Below are positions 4,713 through 9,913 of a stretch of 9,913 nt of DNA, in pieces. Source of the DNA: Treponema sp. (GTDB lineage: Bacteria > Spirochaetota > Spirochaetia > Treponematales > Treponemataceae). Below the pieces are notes generated by a model. It worked only from the letters and a program-made list of their open reading frames with translations. It did no database searches and had not been told where the DNA came from. The position numbers were made by a program, and so were the translations under genes. The DNA is taken from positions 1 to 9,913 of the forward strand of contig JAEDDW010000066.1 of the NCBI GenBank assembly GCA_016293645.1. Reading direction: 5' to 3'. Each line of letters starts with the position of its first letter. Position 1 is the stretch's first letter.

Positions 4713-5927
4713 TTAGAAAAGCATTACGATGATCTTTGATGCAAGAACGATTGATACAAGGGCAAGTGGGTAGGTTGCTGCGTATGCTGCAGAAACTTCG
4801 TCTGTTCCGGCTGTAGCGATAAGAGTACCGAGAGCTGGAGTAGAAGTCATACCACCTGTGATTGAACCAAGGTTGTTGAAGATAGATAGTTTAAATACAT
4901 ATCGTGCAAATACATAACCAACGATCATTGGAACTGTAGTCATGATTGCTCCATAGATGAAGTAAGAAAGCTTTACGTTTGATACGAAGTTTACTCCACC
5001 AGGAACACCTGCACCGATAAGGAAGAGTACGAGACCAAGCTCGCGCATGAAATTGAGTGTCTGCTTTGAAAGACGGCAGTCAAGGCATCCGATCTTTCCG
5101 AAGTGACCGATGATGAGGCCACCGATCAAAGTTCCGCCTGAATTACCGAGGGAGAAGTATGAACCGCCACCGATAGGAATCTTGATCGCACCGATGAGGC
5201 ATCCGATAGCAACGGCAAGGAAGAAAGGGAAGAAACCGAATTCTTCGATCTTGATGAGCTTTCCCTTTGGTTCCGGGATTGTAACCGAACCTGCTGCGAC
5301 GAAAGATTCCCTTTCCTTTGCAATGTCAATCTTGAGGATTTTTGGAACGATCTGAACGAAAAGAACTACGCCGAGGACACCGTAAAGGTATGCGATTCCG
5401 TATCCTGCTGAGATTTCATCCTGAGCGGCACCTTCAACGGCTTCCTTTGCTGCAGAGAATCCTGGTGTTGATGTAAGACCGCCAGTAAGAAGACCTGCTG
5501 CCATGTTTGCGCTGAGGTTGTCGTCAAGCTTTACGCAGATGATTGCTGTAAGTGCACCGAGTCCGATGACTACGATTCCCATTACGAGGTATGCGATTGA
5601 GCTTCTGTTGAAGGTTCTGAAGAATTTAGGACCTGCGATGAGACCTACTGCAGTAACGAAAAGTGCTGTTCCGATATTTGAAACGATGGAAAAGTTTGCC
5701 TTGATCTTGTCGCTCCAAAGTACGATCTGCTTTTCCCCGATATTGAAGTTAGGAAAGTACTGGATGAGAACTCCATAACAGAGGGCGATGAGAAGGACTC
5801 CTGCAGTTCCGAGAGAAATGCCTTTGACGCTGATTGCGCCTACAAGGTATCCGATTGCACCGATTAAAAATACGATGAAAATGATTGACAGAGCTGACGA
5901 GCAGACAGCTGACAAATAAGTAATCAT
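4713..5927 (-). CDS. AspT/YidE/YbjL-type membrane antiporter lacking RCK domains
   Basis: A 404-residue inner-membrane protein of about ten or more helices, built of two related halves. Each half ends in a TM block with the motif GG-L/M-TSTP: GGLTSTPGFSAA (149-160) and GGMTSTPALG (358-367). This matches the AspT/YidE/YbjL antiporter duplication domain of the aspartate:alanine exchanger family. A short hydrophilic linker (about 200-230) joins the halves, whereas YidE and YbjL, at about 550 residues, carry two TrkA-C/RCK domains there; this is therefore a compact version. The substrate is unknown; amino or dicarboxylic acid transport is a family-level guess. The start at 5927 is chosen because GAGGA lies 7 nt upstream and the first helix begins straight after; an in-frame ATG at 5990 would add 21 residues without an SD. 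It is a single gene, convergent with trxA and divergent from the folate gene. Confidence 0.82.
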   Translation of the reverse strand: MITYLSAVCSSALSIIFIVFLIGAIGYLVGAISVKGISLGTAGVLLIALCYGVLIQYFPNFNIGEKQIVLWSDKIKANFSIVSNIGTALFVTAVGLIAGPKFFRTFNRSSIAYLVMGIVVIGLGALTAIICVKLDDNLSANMAAGLLTGGLTSTPGFSAAKEAVEGAAQDEISAGYGIAYLYGVLGVVLFVQIVPKILKIDIAKERESFVAAGSVTIPEPKGKLIKIEEFGFFPFFLAVAIGCLIGAIKIPIGGGSYFSLGNSGGTLIGGLIIGHFGKIGCLDCRLSKQTLNFMRELGLVLFLIGAGVPGGVNFVSNVKLSYFIYGAIMTTVPMIVGYVFARYVFKLSIFNNLGSITGGMTSTPALGTLIATAGTDEVSAAYAATYPLALVSIVLASKIIVMLF

Positions 5928-5933
5928 AATAGA

Positions 5934-5939
5934 TTCCTC
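5934..5939 (-). promoter_or_regulatory. Shine-Dalgarno deciding the start of the AspT-type gene
   Basis: On the minus strand GAGGAA lies 6 nt upstream of the ATG at 5927. It supports this start over the in-frame ATG at 5990. Confidence 0.75.
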
Positions 5940-5961
5940 GAATTTATATAAAAGTTCAGTT

Positions 5962-5990
5962 ATTTTATAACTTTGTACCATATAGGGCAA
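5962..5990 (-). promoter_or_regulatory. Candidate promoter of the AspT-type gene
   Basis: On the minus strand, TTGCCC (5985-5990) as -35, a 17-nt spacer and TAAAAT (5962-5967) as -10. Transcription would start near 5955, giving a leader of about 28 nt that includes the SD. The promoter covers the alternative ATG at 5990, another reason to prefer the downstream start. Confidence 0.45.
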
Positions 5991-6095
5991 TCAGTTTTCA
6001 GCATAAATTTTAAGAATCTGGCTTATATTTGGAATGTGATGGAAATTGAAATGAACATCATTTCTGTAGATGCTGAAGATTTAATTTTATTGATG

Positions 6096-6104
6096 TGGTA
6101 GAAT
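6096..6104 (+). promoter_or_regulatory. Extended -10 (TGGTAGAAT), probable leaderless start of the folate gene
   Basis: TGn followed by TAGAAT (6099-6104), 6 nt before the ATG at 6111, puts +1 on the start codon. The TAG of the -10 is also an in-frame stop, so the coding region cannot extend upstream. No SD is present. Confidence 0.55.
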
Positions 6105-6110
6105 AATGAC

Positions 6111-6704
6111 ATGACAAAAGTGGAACTAAGAAAAGAAATGAAATCTAAACTTGCAGGTCTAGATCCTGTGGCAAAATCCTTTGAGAGCATGTCAAAGTGC
6201 ATGGCAGTAATTCAGTCGGAAATATTCAGCAAAGTCAAATGTGTTTTCGGTTTCATGCCGATGAAGGATGAAGTTGATGTTCTTCCGGTTTTACGTACGG
6301 CGTTGCAGCAGGGGAAAAAGGTTCTGATTCCAAGGATTATCGGCGGAACCTGCGACATGGAATTCTATTACCTGACCGATGAGCCAAACAGCCAGACTGA
6401 ATCAAACAAGTGGGGGATCGCTGAACCTAAGACGGAACTTGAAAAGTGCGTTATGGACGATCTTTTGCCGGATCTAAGAGGCGATGAGATCCTTGTGCTT
6501 GTTCCGGGTCTTGCCTTTGGAAAAGACAACAGCCGTCTTGGGCGTGGAAAAGGATTCTATGATAGGTTTCTTTCTGAATTGAAAAAAAAGACCGCAGCCC
6601 AGGGTAAAGAAAGACCTTGGATCTGCGGAATCTGCTACAGCGCTCAGATTGTTGAATCTGTTCCTGTGGACGAAAATGACGTCAGGATGGACGTTGTTCT
6701 TTGA
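6111..6704 (+). CDS. fthC: 5-formyltetrahydrofolate cyclo-ligase
   Basis: A 197-residue cytoplasmic enzyme that converts 5-formyl-THF plus ATP to 5,10-methenyl-THF, returning stored or inhibitory 5-formylfolate to the one-carbon pool. Recognisable elements are the N-terminal basic LRKEMKSK helix, FMPMKDEVDV (48-57), the nucleotide/phosphate segment VPGLAFGKDNSRLGRGKGFY (131-150), and the C-terminal GICYSAQIVESVPVDENDV (173-191). The length is normal for the family. The start is fixed by an in-frame TAG 12 nt upstream. The stop is only 2 nt from the stop of the convergent membrane-protein gene, with no terminator between, so the transcripts probably overlap antisense. Older annotations call members YgfA or MTHFS. 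Confidence 0.92.
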   Translation: MTKVELRKEMKSKLAGLDPVAKSFESMSKCMAVIQSEIFSKVKCVFGFMPMKDEVDVLPVLRTALQQGKKVLIPRIIGGTCDMEFYYLTDEPNSQTESNKWGIAEPKTELEKCVMDDLLPDLRGDEILVLVPGLAFGKDNSRLGRGKGFYDRFLSELKKKTAAQGKERPWICGICYSAQIVESVPVDENDVRMDVVL

Positions 6705-6706
6705 TT

Positions 6707-7258
6707 CTATTCTGGCTTTTTTTCCACATTCATGGCAGGTCCTGAACCTGGTTTTACGCCATATTTCTTGAATGCCATCTTGAGGTAAATCGGTTCAAGA
6801 ATCAAAGTAACCACATAAGAAATGATGTAGCTTGAAAGCCACGATCTTGGAAGGGCAGCAAGGATGCTTGGGCGAGGCACTGAAAGAGGAACATTGTTGA
6901 TGTCCATGTTGTGTTTTGCCATAGTTATCATCAGGGTTGTGTTTACTGTGGTGATGATGAATACATAGAATATATTTGTGATTACATTGGCCACAAGGAA
7001 CTTAGCCGGCATCTTCATGTTTTCTGTCATCTTATCCTTGACCGGTTTTACAGGAAGGAAGAATCCTATGCAAAGTGCAAGTATGCATGAGATGACCATG
7101 CTGATGATCAGCATTGGAACTGCAAAATGACCTGAAGCAAGAACGCCATGGGTGGAAAGGATGATGCTTACCGTAATTCCCATGGCTATGTTCATAAAGA
7201 AGCCCACTTTTCTCATTGTGAGGGCCTGAGGATTTGTCTGTACAGAGTTATTTTCCAT
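6707..7258 (-). CDS. Four-helix membrane protein of unknown function
   Basis: A 183-residue protein with four predicted membrane segments, at about residues 20-41, 46-69, 87-113 and 138-160, and a polar N-terminus and C-terminal tail. The two helix pairs look loosely alike, and the second ends with a W-x-x-S-Y-I-I-S-Y-V-V pattern followed by a basic stretch. This recalls the small two-helix DUF2798 proteins in duplicated form, but I do not claim that family. The function is unknown. It lies 18 nt downstream of panF on the same strand and could be read from that operon, but it also has its own promoter (TTGAAA, 16-nt spacer, TATAAT) 7 nt before the ATG and no SD. It converges with the folate gene, with 2 nt between stops. 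Confidence 0.75.
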   Translation of the reverse strand: MENNSVQTNPQALTMRKVGFFMNIAMGITVSIILSTHGVLASGHFAVPMLIISMVISCILALCIGFFLPVKPVKDKMTENMKMPAKFLVANVITNIFYVFIITTVNTTLMITMAKHNMDINNVPLSVPRPSILAALPRSWLSSYIISYVVTLILEPIYLKMAFKKYGVKPGSGPAMNVEKKPE

Positions 7259-7265
7259 ACAGACA

Positions 7266-7293
7266 ATTATAACTCACTAGAAGCAGTTTTCAA
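7266..7293 (-). promoter_or_regulatory. Promoter of the four-helix protein gene, probably leaderless
   Basis: On the minus strand, -35 TTGAAA (7288-7293), a 16-nt spacer and -10 TATAAT (7266-7271), with the ATG 7 nt further on at 7258. The -35 lies in the last panF codons and the -10 just after the panF stop. No SD is present. This is the best-formed of the five leaderless-type promoters here, together with the one at 9179. Confidence 0.65.
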
Positions 7294-8761
7294 CAATTTC
7301 GGCGTCAGGATTTTTATTCTGAATCAATCCTGCGGCAAAGTAGATTATTCCGCCTGCTAAAAGTCCCCATACAACAGCGTTTATTCCTGCAACATGCACA
7401 AAGTAATGGCAGAAAATATAGACTGCTACGGCTCCAAGAGAAGAACCAAGGGCAGCTTCCTTTGTTCCCTTCTTCCAGAAAAGTCCGCCGACAAGAGGCC
7501 AGAAGAATGAACATTCAAGACCGCCGAAAGCAAATAGGTTCAGGAAGAAGATGATCTTTGAGGCGTGCAGGGTAAAGAATACGACAATGGCACCTGTTAT
7601 GAAAACAATGAGTGCGGAACTTAATTTAAAGTATCTGTTGTATTTCTCTGTTTTTTCTGCATCATCCTTCACGATGTATGTCTTGTAAAGATCCTTGAGA
7701 ATCGCTACAGCCGCAAGGAGAAGAAGTGAATCTACTGTAGACATTACAGCAGCCATTGGTGCTGCAAGAAAAATTCCGGCAAGCCCTACAGGCATGATGT
7801 TCTGGACTACAAACGGAATGAAATAATCTGAAGTCTTGACCATGCTTTTGTCTGCGATTGCTCCGGCCCAGCAACCGGCAAGGTGCATTCCGACGAGAAT
7901 GAAAGAACAGGTTATTGTTCCTATGACCATTGCTTTCTTAAGGGAGTTTGTGCTGTTGAATCCTAGGGCGCGTACTGCAGTCTGTGGAAGTCCAAGGGTT
8001 CCAAATCCAACAAGGATCCAGAAGGAAATCAATGTTCCAGGCTTGTATTTTGCCCACATGTTGTCATAGACATCCGGAAGATTTTTCTGGAGTCCGGCAT
8101 CAATTCCGCTTAATCCTCCGCCTGCCTTGAGGACAAAGAATACAAGAAGGAAGGTGCCTACCATCATTACGATTCCCTGAATTGCATCCGTAAGGGCAAC
8201 TGCTGTAAATCCACCGAATGAAGTATAGATTATTACTGTCAGTGCAAAAATGATCAGAGCCCATTTGAAAGGAATTCCAGTGATGGATTCAATCAAAGTT
8301 GCTCCGCCCTTGAACTGTGAGATCATCTGGGCGATGATGAATGCCACCATGAGAAGACTTGTTGCAATTACCAGTGCGTCGCTCTTGTAGCGTGCCTTGA
8401 GGTATCCTGCGACGGAAACAGCGCCAGTACGACGTCCTACGATGGCCATTTTGTTTCCAAGCACTCCAAGAATAAGGAATACTACCGGAACCTGAACCGC
8501 TGCAATCCAAACCTGTGCATATCCAAAGGTCATTCCGGCAGCTCCCGGCCCTGAAACGAAGGAACTTACGGAAGTGTAGGTTGCAATTGTTGTCATTGCA
8601 AGAACAAATCCGCCAAGTCCGCGTGAACCGATGAAATAGTTTTTTTCTTTTGAAAGAACAGATTTCTTTTCTGAAATTCTTCCGTAGATGATTCCAGAAA
8701 TGGCATTGATGATCAGATATGCCAGTGTGATTGTGAGAATGATAATCTGATTGTGTGTCAT
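7277..8761 (-). CDS. panF: Sodium/pantothenate symporter PanF
   Basis: A 494-residue sodium:solute symporter (SSS family) closely resembling PanF, which imports pantothenate, the CoA precursor, with Na+. Visible family features are YFIGSRGLGGFVLAMT (42-57), the SSFVSGPGAA segment (67-76), GGFTAVALTDAIQG (182-195), and the later IFLAAPMAAVMSTVDSLLLL stretch. About 13 membrane helices span the whole length. The ATG overlaps the yhdT stop as ATGA, and a GGGAG SD lies in the end of yhdT, so the two are translationally coupled. The yhdT-panF pairing is known from enterobacteria and supports the assignment over other SSS substrates such as proline or acetate. Uptake suggests use of external pantothenate; whether the cell can make its own is not visible. 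Confidence 0.9.
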   Translation of the reverse strand: MTHNQIIILTITLAYLIINAISGIIYGRISEKKSVLSKEKNYFIGSRGLGGFVLAMTTIATYTSVSSFVSGPGAAGMTFGYAQVWIAAVQVPVVFLILGVLGNKMAIVGRRTGAVSVAGYLKARYKSDALVIATSLLMVAFIIAQMISQFKGGATLIESITGIPFKWALIIFALTVIIYTSFGGFTAVALTDAIQGIVMMVGTFLLVFFVLKAGGGLSGIDAGLQKNLPDVYDNMWAKYKPGTLISFWILVGFGTLGLPQTAVRALGFNSTNSLKKAMVIGTITCSFILVGMHLAGCWAGAIADKSMVKTSDYFIPFVVQNIMPVGLAGIFLAAPMAAVMSTVDSLLLLAAVAILKDLYKTYIVKDDAEKTEKYNRYFKLSSALIVFITGAIVVFFTLHASKIIFFLNLFAFGGLECSFFWPLVGGLFWKKGTKEAALGSSLGAVAVYIFCHYFVHVAGINAVVWGLLAGGIIYFAAGLIQNKNPDAEIVENCF

Positions 8762-9024
8762 TTTTCTTCTCCCTGTTCTTCATCGTACTCAAAGTCCTTG
8801 AACACTTTTTTTGCAAGGATGATTACAGAAGCAATGCTGAGAACAATTGTTCCGAACACTGAAACTGAAAACCATGCTGGCATTCCAAGAAAATATAATC
8901 CTTTTCCGTTGAGTACAAATGCCGTACCTATGTGCCAGATACAGCAAACTGCACCAGCTATAAGGGTGGCTTTGATTTCCCTTACGCACTGTGCGTGCTT
9001 TTCTTCTTTTGAGAACTTCTCCAT
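8758..9024 (-). CDS. yhdT: YhdT family membrane protein, PanF partner
   Basis: An 88-residue protein with two membrane helices (about 17-39 and 50-71) joined by a KGLYFLGMPAWFS loop, and an acidic C-terminal tail (DEEQGEE). Length, topology and the G-x-P-x-WF loop match the YhdT/DUF997 family, which is usually encoded just upstream of panF and may be an accessory subunit of the symporter; its exact role is not established. The ATG at 9024 has a GGAGA SD 6 nt upstream. The gene ends in a 4-base ATGA overlap with panF and is the first gene of the operon, behind a leader that may fold. Confidence 0.85.
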   Translation of the reverse strand: MEKFSKEEKHAQCVREIKATLIAGAVCCIWHIGTAFVLNGKGLYFLGMPAWFSVSVFGTIVLSIASVIILAKKVFKDFEYDEEQGEEK

Positions 9025-9101
9025 TTAGTTTCTCCAAAAAATGAACTTTCAATAAAACTGAACTAAAACTCCTGAGTGTAAAAAGTGATAAACTCCGTAG
9101 C

Positions 9102-9139
9102 ATTCCTAAAGGAGCAGATTATAGGAACACCGATCTGCT
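9102..9139 (-). promoter_or_regulatory. Possible pseudoknot in the yhdT-panF leader
   Basis: On the minus strand AGCAGAT pairs with ATCTGCT (7 bp) and TTCCTA pairs with TAGGAA (6 bp), in the interleaved order expected of an H-type pseudoknot, with 5-, 2- and 4-nt linkers. If the two stems cannot coexist, they would be mutually exclusive hairpins. It lies about 80 nt before the yhdT start. It matches no riboswitch class I know. Confidence 0.35.
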
Positions 9140-9154
9140 GATAAAAACTCTTAA

Positions 9155-9185
9155 ATAATAAAAAATGACGCGTTCATATTAACAA
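9155..9185 (-). promoter_or_regulatory. Weak candidate promoter for yhdT-panF
   Basis: On the minus strand TTGTTA (9180-9185) and TATTAT (9155-9160) with a long 19-nt spacer. Transcription would start near 9148, upstream of the possible pseudoknot. Its -35 overlaps that of the divergent gene at 9179-9184. Confidence 0.3.
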
Positions 9186-9193
9186 AAAATGAC
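9160..9193 (+). repeat. Direct repeat AAAAAATGAC in the divergent promoter region
   Basis: AAAAAATGAC occurs at 9160-9169 and 9184-9193, 24 bp apart, flanking and overlapping both candidate -35 elements. It may be a paired regulator site or chance in A-rich DNA. Confidence 0.35.
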
Positions 9194-9208
9194 ATTTATT
9201 ACTATAAT
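9179..9208 (+). promoter_or_regulatory. Promoter of the ttcA-type gene, probably leaderless
   Basis: -35 TTAACA (9179-9184), an 18-nt spacer, -10 TATAAT (9203-9208), then 6 nt to the ATG at 9215, so +1 is the A of the start codon. No SD is visible. Confidence 0.65.
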
Positions 9209-9214
9209 GTCGTC

Positions 9215-9913
9215 ATGGCTCAACCTCTTCTTTTCAGCCTCATAGACAAGGCAATTTACGACTACAGCATGATTGTTCCAGGAGACAGGATTCTTCTCGG
9301 AGCAAGCGGAGGAAAAGATTCAACAGCCTTGATTGAATATTTTGCCCAGCGTTCAAAAAGACGCAGTGCGGATTTTGAATTTAAATGCATCCATATCCAT
9401 TCTGAAATTACACCGCCGTTAAATGAAGAACTTTCTTCCATGTTCAGGCAGTGGGATGTGGATGTGGAAAGCATTTATGTGGATGTGCTCAACAGGGTAA
9501 AGCCTGGCCGCAAGATGAACTGCTATTGGTGCAGTACCCAGCGCCGTACGGAACTTTTGAAATATGCCATGGATAATGGCTACAACAAGATTGCCCTGGG
9601 CCATCACCTTGATGATATTCTTGAAACCATGCTCATGAATATGCTTGACAAGGGGGAATTTGCAACCATGCCTCCTGTAATGAGGTATGACAATTATCCG
9701 TGCCAGATAATAAGACCCCTTTGCTATACTGACGAGCAGACCATCATCGATCACGGAACTGAAAGAGGATACATTGTAAGCACCTGTACCTGTAACTATC
9801 AGGAAACAAGCCGCAGAAAAGATGCAAGAAAGAGCATTGAATTCATTACGGGCGGAGACAAAATCAAGAAGAACAAGCTTTTCCAGTCCATGAAGAACAT
9901 TCTTCCTGACTAT
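9215..9913 (+). CDS. ttcA: TtcA-type tRNA 2-thiocytidine synthetase (3' end beyond window)
   Basis: The frame is open from 9215 to the last base (233 codons) and is cut by the window edge, not by a stop. The product is a PP-loop ATPase: SGGKDS at 31-36 activates a tRNA base by adenylation. A CxxC (C103-YW-C106) and further cysteines in STCTCNY (C191, C193) match the three Fe-S ligands of TtcA, and KIALGHHLDDILETMLMNM (125-143) with TMPPVM are family hallmarks. TtcA makes 2-thiocytidine at position 32 of certain tRNAs with a [4Fe-4S] cluster. E. coli TtcA has about 311 residues; here the C-terminal end is missing from view, although the conserved core is complete. Related PP-loop enzymes such as TtuA are an alternative, less likely because of the MPP and HHxDDILET segments. 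It is divergent from yhdT-panF. Confidence 0.85.
   Translation, partial: MAQPLLFSLIDKAIYDYSMIVPGDRILLGASGGKDSTALIEYFAQRSKRRSADFEFKCIHIHSEITPPLNEELSSMFRQWDVDVESIYVDVLNRVKPGRKMNCYWCSTQRRTELLKYAMDNGYNKIALGHHLDDILETMLMNMLDKGEFATMPPVMRYDNYPCQIIRPLCYTDEQTIIDHGTERGYIVSTCTCNYQETSRRKDARKSIEFITGGDKIKKNKLFQSMKNILPDY

Noticed and set aside
5925..5990. Upstream in-frame ATG giving a 425-residue AspT-type protein
   Set aside because: It has no SD, would lie in the candidate promoter, and adds a polar segment ahead of the first helix; the ATG at 5927 has a good SD.
8289..8816. 175-codon minus-strand frame overlapping panF and yhdT
   Set aside because: It is a shadow of the well-recognised panF frame; its composition, rich in Arg, Ser, Cys and His, is not that of a real protein.
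9102..9139. A known riboswitch (preQ1 class I or pan motif) in the yhdT-panF leader
   Set aside because: The loop sequences do not fit the conserved bases I know for either class; only the pseudoknot-like order is shared.

Overview
The window looks like a chromosomal segment of an anaerobic, gut- or rumen-type Treponema (Spirochaetes). The best lineage marker is the first gene, a flagellar filament outer-layer protein FlaA, a component typical of spirochaete periplasmic flagella. A thioredoxin reductase-like flavoprotein without NADPH motifs, next to a thioredoxin, fits an anaerobe with ferredoxin-based redox chemistry. The species cannot be fixed from the sequence alone.

Layout. Positions 1-1123 hold flaA and its terminator. 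1224-2474 is a RelA/SpoT-type alarmone synthetase domain fused to TPR repeats. 2553-2737 is a tRNA-Glu(UUC) gene with promoter and terminator. 2738-3446 carries no convincing gene. It holds a second copy of the tRNA-Glu 3' end plus terminator, a palindromic element between the two copies, a 'CTTCGAC...GCTCAG' type palindromic repeat, a 22-bp tandem repeat and a GAAA-tetraloop hairpin. 3447-4645 is a two-gene thioredoxin system on +, closed by a bidirectional terminator. 4713-5927 (-) is an AspT/YidE/YbjL-type transporter. 6111-6704 (+) is 5-formyltetrahydrofolate cyclo-ligase. 6707-9024 (-) holds a four-helix membrane protein, the sodium/pantothenate symporter PanF and its small partner YhdT. 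9215 to the window end is a TtcA-type tRNA thiolation enzyme, truncated by the window edge.

How the genes relate. Most are unlinked housekeeping units: motility, stringent response, redox, folate, pantothenate uptake, tRNA modification. Clear co-transcribed pairs are the flavoprotein with thioredoxin (14 nt apart, strong SD) and yhdT with panF (ATGA overlap).

Three observations stand out. (1) Five genes (starts at 1224, 3447, 6111, 7258 on the minus strand, and 9215) lack a Shine-Dalgarno sequence and instead have a -10 hexamer 6-7 nt upstream of the ATG, so transcription should begin at or next to the start codon. Genes with a leader (trxA, the AspT-type gene, yhdT, panF) all have good SDs. 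This points to widespread leaderless mRNAs. (2) The thioredoxin reductase keeps the CATC redox site and FAD motifs but has lost both NADPH motifs, as in ferredoxin-dependent flavin thioredoxin reductases. (3) The tRNA-Glu 3' end and terminator are duplicated around a small palindromic element, which looks like an integration or duplication scar. A possible pseudoknot in the yhdT-panF leader is a weaker lead.
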